The translations under genes were made by a program, and so were the position numbers. A DNA stretch of 8,210 nt from Acidobacteriota bacterium (GTDB lineage: Bacteria; Acidobacteriota; Terriglobia; Terriglobales; Acidobacteriaceae): assembly GCA_021805955.1 (NCBI GenBank), contig JAJZDO010000549.1, forward strand, positions 1 to 8,210, read 5' to 3'. Below, piece after piece: positions 1-7,166 of the stretch. Under the pieces are notes generated by a model. That model had not been told where the DNA came from, ran no database searches, and saw only the letters and a program-made list of their open reading frames with translations. How positions within the stretch are numbered: position 1 is the stretch's first letter; each line of letters begins with the position of its first letter.

Positions 1-1171
1 TTTCATCCACCACCGGGGGCGGTTCATGATCGTAAAATCCTCCCCAGTCATCCCAAACCAGAAAGATGGCGCAGTCCTTCCAGTCTGGCCCCTGCATCAC
101 GGCGTTGATCAGGCCGGTCACCCAGCTCTGCCCTGCACTCACCAGATGAGGTGGATGTTCGCTCACGTTTTTGGAAGGAGCAATCCACGATACGGAGGGC
201 AAGGTGCCATCGTGGGCCTGCTTATAGAAATTATCTAATGACTGAACGCGCGAAAGCTCTCCATCGTCTTTTACCGTGTCAAAGTATGGCAGCGGATTCC
301 ACCACCCCGCAGTTCTGGCGGCCTGTTGAACGGGAGGGCAATCGAGTGCAGAGTCATCCATGCAGCCGGGTTCAGTACCCTTCATCACATAGTAGCCCCA
401 GCTCACATGGTGTGCGTGCAGCAGATAAGTCACATCTGTCCATGCGTAAATTGGCTTGGGATTGGGTGGTTTCCCGGGACCATGCATGTCAGGTGGTTTT
501 GCCGGGTTTGCCAGCTCGTTCTTGCAGCTCTTTGGATCGTCATGCTTGGTACAATACGCCGACCAAGCCGACACTTCGTAGAGATGCGCAGGTAGACTCC
601 AGGAGGCATCGGGCTCGAACATATGATCCTGGAGTACATAGGTATGTGCATAGGCCCAATAATTGGGAATGTCGCGACCATCGTGATATCCCATCACATC
701 CGCATTTGCCGATTTTGCACATGCGTTATTGACCACGTTGGAACAGCCTCTCGCGACGGTTTCAGCCTGGATGACAAAGCCATCCATCTTCCCGTTATCA
801 ATGTCCTGGAGGCTTGCAGCCGCGCCATGAGAACCCCCTCCATTTTCATCATTGGTATCGTGATACGGACTCATGCACTGCCCCGTTCTTATATCGGGGT
901 TGCAGACAGTGAAGGCTCCATCCTTCGTCGGCAATCCATCCGCTCCCGGGAAAGTGCCGAAGTAACTGTCGAACGAACGGTTTTCCTGCATGATGATGAT
1001 CACATGCTTGATTTTGTGAATTCCTTCCGGAACCGCAGAAGGGTTCTGGGCGAGAGCGCCACATGGAAGGATCAGCTGCGATGGCACGAACGCAAGCAGC
1101 CAGACTCTCCCGATACGAGTAGGAACGCCGCACGCCCTCCGCGATATTCGTCGAATCTTTGCGAATAACAT
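1..1171 (-). CDS. Secreted phosphoesterase / phospholipase C-type hydrolase (PF04185-like), 3' end outside window
   Basis: The minus strand is open for 390 codons from the ATG at 1171-1169 to the left edge, so the C-terminus is missing; an in-frame TAA at 1177-1175 lies just before the start. A G-rich stretch (GGGGG) about 10 nt upstream may serve as a weak ribosome site. Residues 1-41 form an Arg-rich then hydrophobic signal peptide ending in ALA before QNPS, so export is likely. The mature part begins with the family hallmark KHVIIIMQENRSFDSYFG (about residues 55-72), whose Glu and Asn are metal/catalytic ligands in this superfamily. A SEHPP motif follows near residue 339, and WDDWGGFYDHEPPP near 373-386 matches the second metal-binding block. 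Several Cys residues suggest disulfides. The family includes phospholipase C and acid phosphatases acting on phosphate esters outside the cytoplasm; the exact substrate cannot be told. Other frames here are shadows. Confidence 0.9.
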   Translation of the reverse strand, partial: MLFAKIRRISRRACGVPTRIGRVWLLAFVPSQLILPCGALAQNPSAVPEGIHKIKHVIIIMQENRSFDSYFGTFPGADGLPTKDGAFTVCNPDIRTGQCMSPYHDTNDENGGGSHGAAASLQDIDNGKMDGFVIQAETVARGCSNVVNNACAKSANADVMGYHDGRDIPNYWAYAHTYVLQDHMFEPDASWSLPAHLYEVSAWSAYCTKHDDPKSCKNELANPAKPPDMHGPGKPPNPKPIYAWTDVTYLLHAHHVSWGYYVMKGTEPGCMDDSALDCPPVQQAARTAGWWNPLPYFDTVKDDGELSRVQSLDNFYKQAHDGTLPSVSWIAPSKNVSEHPPHLVSAGQSWVTGLINAVMQGPDWKDCAIFLVWDDWGGFYDHEPPPVVDE

Positions 1172-1226
1172 AAGTTATGAACCCCCATGAATAGTTATCT
1201 GCTCATGCTGTAGTTGTGGGCTGCAT

Positions 1227-1400
1227 TCAGGACGTCAGTACAAAATTAGGAAAATCCTCGAAGACCCGGTTGTTTTTGAGGGTGCAATAGATGACTCCTA
1301 GGAACGAGCGCGAAACGGCGATCTCATTTTCCTTCCGCAATCGGGCGGCAAACAGCTTCCGCTCCTTCATCAGCCACGCTGCAGATGCGTTCGTCGGTTT
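1227..1400 (-). pseudogene. Probable decayed C-terminal tail of a transposase
   Basis: Reading the minus strand from about 1400 down to the TGA/TAA region at 1227 gives a short stretch with natural protein character, including RKLFAARLRKENEIAVSRSF and then LGVIYCTLKNNRVFEDFPNF, ending in VLTS and a stop. I remember the pattern 'FLGVIY-TLKNNWVFEDFPNFVLA' as the closing segment of bacterial transposase-like proteins, but I cannot name the family with certainty. Upstream of about 1400 the same frame loses sense. Another frame briefly reads MKRYLEVNLHRMQL near 1460, consistent with frame-disrupting decay. No terminal inverted repeats or intact catalytic domain are visible. It could still be a chance open frame. 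Confidence 0.4.
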
Positions 1401-1599
1401 TCCAGCTACGTTCCTGCGGTCAACTGCATCCGATGCAGGTTCACTTCCAGATATCGTTTCATCCTCTTTTCCTGCAGTTCTGGAGCAGACGCGCTTTGCG
1501 GCAATCACCACTCTCCTATCCATCTCCTGAATTGTCCGTGACGGCAACTATCGCGCGTTGTAGTACAGAATCAGGACGATCTGCATTTACAGCCTACAC

Positions 1600-1780
1600 T
1601 GCAATGAAGCATTTCTATCCTCAAGAACTGAACACAGATTTTCGTATAATATTCAGCGTTGCGTATGATCTTTTAGTATTTTTCATTCAGTACGAAACTG
1701 TATTCAAACAGCGGATTTCTGTCAAGCAATAATTTTGGCGCTTAATGCAACATATTAAAAATAAATTCGGGATTCAGTCG
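1600..1780. other. AT-rich block
   Basis: This stretch has runs such as TTTTAGTATTTTTCATT and ATTAAAAATAAATT, in sharp contrast with the GC-rich genes on both sides. I see no RNA gene, no repeat array and no convincing protein. It may be a remnant of transferred DNA or simply a relaxed intergenic region. Confidence 0.4.
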
Positions 1781-1930
1781 GCCAACGGTCTGTCTGCATG
1801 AGAGCGCAGCCTGTACTTGCTGTTTGGAATCTGTGCTGGTTGCCCCATCTGAAAGTTGGCTCATCACCCCGGCGCAATCTGCCACTTGGTCAGCGTGCTG
1901 CGAATGTTTGAGAGGAAATTCTTTTATGTG

Positions 1931-1959
1931 TTGACGGTTGTTCCATCTCCGGTTATATA
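1931..1959 (+). promoter_or_regulatory. Sigma70-type promoter for the GH39 gene
   Basis: TTGACG at 1931-1936 and TATATA at 1954-1959 are separated by exactly 17 nt, which is close to the housekeeping consensus. Transcription would begin near 1966, leaving a leader of about 54 nt before the GH39 start codon. No operator-like inverted repeat overlaps it that I can see. Confidence 0.6.
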
Positions 1960-2019
1960 GTCTCGATACGCACTTAAGTTGACGCGACTGGAGCCCGAAC
2001 TGATTTTTTGGAGGAAGCT

Positions 2020-3760
<1,741 letters not shown>

Positions 3761-4030
3761 GTGGCATAACTGCGTTATCGAGACGTAGTTTTTGCCTCGA
3801 GGAGGCGGCCTTTCTCATGACAGAGTTACGCATGGGCCTGCGGCTCACCCATGGGGATGAAAATTGTTTCGAACCGGCGGCCTTTACGATCGGATTGGCG
3901 TGGGACGGCGAAGGCCGGAAATACTCTGGATCAGTCGAAGCCGTGACAGAGTTTGGTCTGGGATGCGTGTTTGAACCAATCTGTGTCGCGCCATCCGTCC
4001 CGCAGGGATGGTTGGTAGCACGTAACGGTG
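3761..4030 (+). ncRNA. Candidate IS110 bridge-RNA region (structured, upstream of truncated IS110 transposase)
   Basis: Five hairpins follow one another: ATAAC/GTTAT (3766-3778); GCCTC/GAGGC (3794-3806); CATGGG/CCCATG (3831-3853); CGGCCTT/AAGGCCG (3878-3917, 26-nt loop); and ACCAA+CCATCC paired with GGATGG+TTGGT (3975-4016, with an 11-nt bulge on the 5' side). The 10-mers GGCGGCCTTT (3804-3813 and 3876-3885) and TGACAGAGTT (3818-3827 and 3944-3953) each occur twice, as does TTT(C)GAACC. In the IS110 group of this family the noncoding left end upstream of the recombinase is known to encode a bridge RNA with two guide loops. Position, orientation and paired structure fit that. The guide loops themselves are not identified, so this is inference. 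A 72-codon open frame at 3817-4035 overlaps it but looks non-coding. Confidence 0.35.
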
Positions 4031-4080
4031 TGTGATGTCTTTGCGCGCGCTTCCTGCCGCTTCCCCGCCAGGAGGTAACT

Positions 4081-4209
4081 ATGGCCGACAAGATTGCAGG
4101 AATAGACGTACACAAGAAGGTCCTGATGGTGGTGGTGATGGACGCGCGCAGGCCGGAGTCGAAGCCTGAACGTCGGCGGTTCGCAACCATGCCAGGTGAA
4201 TTAACCCTG
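4081..4209 (+). pseudogene. IS110-type transposase, N-terminal fragment cut by IS4 insertion
   Basis: An ATG at 4081 with a strong AGGAGG site (4070-4075, 5 nt spacing) opens a frame beginning MADKIAGIDVHKKVLMVVV. The GIDVHK strand carries the first Asp of the RuvC-like DEDD recombinase domain of IS110 transposases. About 43 codons later, at RRRFATMPGEL, the frame enters the IS4 terminal repeat and stops at TAA (4222-4224). A complete IS110 transposase has roughly 320-450 residues, so most of the DEDD domain and the whole C-terminal serine-containing domain are lost. It cannot be active. The gene shows that IS110 was in place before the IS4 element arrived. Confidence 0.75.
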
Positions 4210-4225
4210 ATACTGTTCACTTAAG
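4210..4225 (+). repeat. IS4 element left terminal inverted repeat
   Basis: ATACTGTTCACTTAAG is identical to the reverse complement of 5645-5660. It contains the transposase stop codon (TGA on the minus strand, 4219-4217). Confidence 0.9.
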
Positions 4226-5600
4226 TATCCGGATAGCTTTTTCGATGTTCATCGGAGGCAGAGGTTTGCTGTGTCGCGGCCGGAGCGGGAATTGGCTCAT
4301 CTTGCGTTTGACACCTCGGAAATTGCGGCGGTTGCGGCTGGAGACGACACGTTCCTGAAGAGTTTCGTCAAGGACCCGGTTATGAAACGTTCTCCTCTTC
4401 GCAGGGGGGAATAGCGCCATAAACAGCCATTTTGCGACGGATAACGCGCACCGTGTGGAGGAACGAGAGCCGGTCGGGGTCTTCGTCGGCCTTGAGAGCG
4501 GCCTCATGCATCAGGCCGCGGATAGCAAAGTGAGCCATCAAGAGCCCGTAGAACTCCTGACGCACCAGATCGGGGGTCTTGCTGCGTAGCACAATCCTAG
4601 CGCCGCGCAGATGGGTCTTGAGTTCGTCGAACGCAGTTTCGATCTCCCAGCGCTCATGATAGAGGGCTGCCAATTCCTGGGCAGGAGCTTTGTCAGGATC
4701 GAGGATGGTGGTTGCCAACCGATACATCGGCTCGGAACCCTCGATTCCTTCCAGACGGTAATCGATCACCCGCAACACGATCCCATTGGTTTTGTGTCGC
4801 CAGTCTCGCTCCGACGGATACACATGGCTCAAATAGGAGCCATCGGGCAGGCGTTTCTCACAGGCCATGCGCATGTTCTTTTTCATCCGCCACAGCAGGT
4901 CCGCGCCTGTTCCCTGTGCCAGTTGCCATAATTCGAAGCCAAAGAAGTTTCGGTCAGCCAGGCACAGCATGCCTTTTCTCAGGCGCGGGAGCACCGCCTT
5001 GGCCAACGAGATTTCGCCTGTCCGGTAACCCGCCATCTGGCTACCGAACAGCACGTGTGTACCGTTCTCCACCAGGGATACGAAACGGATCTGCGGATAT
5101 GCGCTGGCGCCGCGGCTGGCCACGGGGCGAGCGAAAGCATCTTCGTTAGCCTTCTCATCGGCCACATCCAAGGTGCTGCCATCCAGACTCACCAACCGCC
5201 AACTCCGATACCACGCGCCCCGCGTGCTGCGCACGGCCACGGGCTTGACCAACTCATCGTGCAACTGCCGCAGAGGCTCCCAGCCAAGCCGCCTGCGCGC
5301 CTGAGAGATGCCCGACTTGCCCGCAACCCGAACACCAAGCGATGGATCACGCAGCCACTGCACTGCTTCCAGCAAACAGCGCAATACCTCCCGATAGGAC
5401 GACTGCATGTAAAGCGCAAGGGCGATTACGTAGTAGACAACCACCTGCGCCGGCAGGTCGCGCTGGCGAACACTTGACTTGCCGGTGTTTGAAAGCACCG
5501 GCCCGATGGTGGAGACAGGAAACGTCTTGGTGATCACGCCAAGACTGATGTAGTCCGTGATCCTGGCACCCGGAGGGAGTTCCGCAACCGTACGCGCCAC
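4217..5600 (-). pseudogene. IS4-family transposase with a C-terminal frameshift
   Basis: The GTG start at 5600 is preceded by AGGAGG at 6 nt spacing. Residues 13-110 match the IS4 N-terminal domain (ITDYISLGVITKTFP, then YYVIALALYMQSSYREVL). The DDE catalytic core has Asp140 (SLDGSTLD), Asp216 (CLADRNFFGFELW) and Glu321 within YHERWEIETAFDELK, the exact Y-(2)-R-(3)-E-(6)-K signature. The first frame runs to residue 406 and stops at TAA near 4380 after AIPPCEEENVS. In the +1 frame the protein continues naturally as AKRRTFHNRVLDETL, GVKRKMSQFPLRP and finally AIRILK, stopping at 4217 inside the left repeat. The switch lies at six C's on the coding strand (4404-4409); with five, the sequence reads AIPPAKRR and gives about 460 residues, normal for the family. 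It could be a mutation, a read error or, less likely, programmed frameshifting. Confidence 0.85.
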
Positions 5601-5644
5601 CTGTGGCCTCCTGTCCTTGACTCATACAGAATGCCATAAATCTT

Positions 5645-5660
5645 CTTAAGTGAACAGTAT
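5645..5660 (-). repeat. IS4 element right terminal inverted repeat
   Basis: CTTAAGTGAACAGTAT is the exact reverse complement of the left end at 4210-4225. The transposase start lies 44 bp inside this end. Confidence 0.9.
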
Positions 5661-5949
5661 TAAGGCTAGAGTGCTAACAACTTACAGCGTGAGCCTGTCA
5701 TAGTCTGCGTCTTGCCGGTGGTGGGTCAGTTTGAAATTGCAAGAGGCTTGCGTTCGGAATCGTGCCCGAGCCGGGAAGTGTTGCCACTCGCTGATAAATG
5801 TGGAACGATCCCATCATGCACTGCGAATTGCATTCCCATGCTGCCCCGCTGGCCAGGCTGTTGCTGCGAGCGGATATGTGCAGCCTATATCGGGGCTGCC
5901 CCGCTGCAGCGGACGACGTGACGACTCGGATCTGTGCGCGGAGCATGGC
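5661..5949. other. Flank between IS4 and yraN, no intact gene
   Basis: The plus-strand frame upstream of the chosen yraN start is open but its composition looks random and it has no ribosome site, so I treat it as noncoding. It holds a 12-bp direct repeat GCTGCCCCGCTG (5840-5851 and 5895-5906), a CGGGG-CTG-CCCCG hairpin (5891-5903) and an overlapping 12-bp palindrome CCGCTGCAGCGG (5901-5912). No T tract follows, so it is not a typical terminator. I could not find a clear promoter for yraN. Confidence 0.5.
5662..5703 (+). pseudogene. Possible last codons of the interrupted IS110 transposase
   Basis: Directly after the IS4 right repeat the plus strand reads KARVLTTYSVSLS then TAG. IS110 transposases that I recall often end in a similar 'L..VL..LGYSVSL' tail, so this may be the 3' scrap of the gene whose 5' end lies at 4081-4209. 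Only 13 codons are available, so chance is a real alternative. Confidence 0.25.
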
Positions 5950-6522
5950 ATGAACACTCCGCTTGGTCGGCAGCGACTGGCCCGTACCTGGTTGAATCCA
6001 GCGCCATCCACGGCGTTCACGCGCTGGCGGAATGGCATCTGGCTCAGCGTCCTTTATCGCACGGGCATCACATTGGAATGGCTCGGTCGACGATTCGTGA
6101 AGTCGACAGCCAGACCGCAGCACCTGATCGTTGGCGAGCGCGGTGAAGAGATTGTCTACTGGCATCTGCAGAGGCAGGGTTGGATGGTTCTGGCCCGTCG
6201 CTGGCGCAGGTCGCCTGAGCATGGCGACCTTGACCTGATAGCTCTGGACGGAAGCACGCTCAGCTTCATTGAAGTGAAGACGAGGACCAGCCGCGGCATG
6301 GTCCCAGCGCAGCTAGCCGTGGACCAGGGCAAGCGCAGGATGCTGCGCAAGATGGCCCGACTGTACCTCCGATCGCTGCCGCGCGAGGTGCGGCCGACGC
6401 GCACGCGCTTCGATGTTGTCGTGGTGTATCTGATTCCGGGCGAGCAGGAGGCGATTGAGCTGCGTCGGAACGCCTTTGGATGGAGCGAGCGGCGTCGATC
6501 CAGCCGGTATTGGGAGGATTGA
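5950..6522 (+). CDS. yraN: YraN family (UPF0102) nuclease-like protein
   Basis: I chose the ATG at 5950 because GGAG (5940-5943) lies 6 nt before it; this gives 190 residues, while the longer open frame reaching back to 5731 has no such support. The family core lies in residues 62-178: GERGEEIVYWHLQRQGW (62-78), HGDLDLIAL (91-99) and FIEVKTRTS (106-114), then DQGKRRMLRKMARLYL and RFDVVVVYL. The E66, D93 and E108-x-K110 pattern is the restriction-endonuclease-like (PD-(D/E)xK) active-site arrangement, so DNA binding or cleavage is plausible, but the family's role is not settled. Typical members have 115-130 residues; here about 60 extra N-terminal residues, rich in Arg and Trp, precede the core, as I recall for acidobacterial homologues. 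The gene faces iscX with one base between stop codons. Confidence 0.85.
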   Translation: MNTPLGRQRLARTWLNPAPSTAFTRWRNGIWLSVLYRTGITLEWLGRRFVKSTARPQHLIVGERGEEIVYWHLQRQGWMVLARRWRRSPEHGDLDLIALDGSTLSFIEVKTRTSRGMVPAQLAVDQGKRRMLRKMARLYLRSLPREVRPTRTRFDVVVVYLIPGEQEAIELRRNAFGWSERRRSSRYWED

Positions 6523-6523
6523 T

Positions 6524-6736
6524 TCAGGCGTCCTGAAACTCTTCATACCAGGCCATCTGGATCGCCTCCAGACGAGATTCGTTCGAATTTGCCGGATCGT
6601 CGGCAAAGCCCGGCAACTCGATCACGTAGCGATGCAGGTCAGTGAATCGCACGGTCAGCGGATCCAACTCCGGATACTTCTCCTGCAATTGAATTCCGAT
6701 CTCTTCGGCATCCGTCCAGTAGATTTCGCGCGGCAT
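6524..6736 (-). CDS. iscX: IscX, ISC iron-sulfur assembly accessory protein
   Basis: This 70-residue acidic protein matches IscX (YfhJ) along its whole length (family about 66 residues). IYWTDAEEIGIQL (5-17), YPELDPLTVRFTDLH (21-35) and DDPANSNESRLEAIQMAW (46-63) are the conserved blocks, with the acidic surface patch that contacts the cysteine desulfurase IscS. IscX binds IscS and iron and tunes cluster assembly in the cytoplasm. The ATG lies 10 nt after the fdx stop, with GAGGGGG before it as ribosome site, so it is the third gene of the hscA-fdx-iscX transcript. The ORF ends at 6524, one base from the converging yraN stop, leaving no room for a separate terminator. Confidence 0.95.
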   Translation of the reverse strand: MPREIYWTDAEEIGIQLQEKYPELDPLTVRFTDLHRYVIELPGFADDPANSNESRLEAIQMAWYEEFQDA

Positions 6737-6746
6737 TCGATCCCCC

Positions 6747-7166
6747 TCACTTATTTTCGGCCAGCGTCAGCGGCTTACCTTCGGAGACATAATTGCGATT
6801 CCACTTGGGAATCTCCACCACGTAGTTTCCAGGCTTTGTAATTACGGCCTGGCAGCCCAGGCGGCTGTTCAACTGCTGATCGGCGGCCATGTCGAGCCGA
6901 TCCAACTCATCGTCGTCGGCATCGCTGATTCCTGCAGCGCCTTCCTTCACCCAGAGGTGGCAGGTGGTGCAGGCGCACGAACCGCCGCAGGCATGATCCA
7001 GGAAAACGCCGAAGTTTTCCGCCACATCGAGAAACGACATCGGCCTGCCGTGATGGTCGTAGGGCATCGTGCCGAACTCGAACTCAACCGTCCTTCCCTC
7101 TGGCTGGAAGGTGACGCGAACCAGCTTGTCCGCAGGGATATTTGCTCCATTCATCGCTTCACTCAT
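6747..7166 (-). CDS. fdx: ISC-type 2Fe-2S ferredoxin
   Basis: I chose the ATG at 7166 (139 residues, beginning MSEAMNGANI) because it overlaps the hscA stop by 8 nt and has AGGGAAGG just upstream. An ATG four codons later is an alternative, and an upstream start inside hscA is unlikely. The cluster ligands are Cys60, Cys66, Cys69 and Cys105 (C-x5-C-x2-C-x35-C) in HACGGSCACTTCHLWV and RLGCQAV, the adrenodoxin/ISC-ferredoxin pattern; the extra Cys64 also occurs in E. coli Fdx. An acidic helix (SDADDDELDRLDMA, 81-94) is the usual partner-docking surface. The protein supplies electrons for cluster formation on IscU in the cytoplasm. It is longer than E. coli Fdx (111) because of an N-terminal extension and an insert near residues 33-42. 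Confidence 0.95.
   Translation of the reverse strand: MSEAMNGANIPADKLVRVTFQPEGRTVEFEFGTMPYDHHGRPMSFLDVAENFGVFLDHACGGSCACTTCHLWVKEGAAGISDADDDELDRLDMAADQQLNSRLGCQAVITKPGNYVVEIPKWNRNYVSEGKPLTLAENK

Larger units (their letters stand above)
1172..1930. other. Long intergenic stretch with no intact gene
   Basis: No open frame here has convincing coding character apart from the transposase-like tail annotated separately. Between about 1600 and 1780 the DNA is clearly more AT-rich than the neighbouring genes and contains a TATAAT at 1645-1650, but no matching -35 box at 16-18 nt. Weak open frames on both strands have unnatural composition (rich in Ser, Arg, Phe) and no ribosome sites. The region separates two divergently oriented secreted-enzyme genes and so must contain the promoter of the phosphoesterase. 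I could not pick that promoter with confidence. Confidence 0.6.
4210..5660 (-). mobile_element. IS4-family insertion sequence, about 1451 bp, complete ends
   Basis: The element is bounded by perfect 16-bp inverted repeats (ATACTGTTCACTTAAG) and carries one transposase gene reading leftwards whose stop codon lies inside the left repeat. Size and organisation fit the IS4 family. I see no direct target repeat: the left flank ends AATTAACCCTG and the right flank begins TAAGGCTAGAG. Either a post-insertion deletion removed one side, or recombination joined two different copies. The left flank is the 5' part of an IS110 transposase gene and the right flank may be its last few codons. Confidence 0.88.

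Noticed and set aside
151..1168. Long plus-strand open frames opposite the phosphoesterase
   Set aside because: They are antisense to a clear 390-codon conserved gene, and their Arg/His/Ser-rich translations have no recognisable motifs.
1385..1732. 115-codon plus-strand open frame
   Set aside because: There is no ribosome site, composition is skewed, it runs into the AT-rich noncoding block, and it lies opposite the transposase-like relic.
1745..1900. Minus-strand short frame ending near 1748 (MSQLSDGATSTDSKQ...)
   Set aside because: About 41 codons from its ATG, no ribosome site and no family recognised. It may be chance or a relic, and I could not support it.
3817..4035. 72-codon plus-strand open frame upstream of the IS110 transposase
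   Set aside because: It lies across the hairpin-rich region, the AGGAGG-like site is 13 nt from the ATG, and the translation shows no family I recognise. RNA structure explains the region better.
5891..5912. Hairpin plus 12-bp palindrome as a terminator or operator
   Set aside because: No T tract follows, and no gene ends just before it. An operator role for yraN cannot be supported without a promoter.
5698..6222. 174-codon minus-strand open frame opposite yraN
   Set aside because: It is antisense to the conserved YraN core, and its translation shows no family features.
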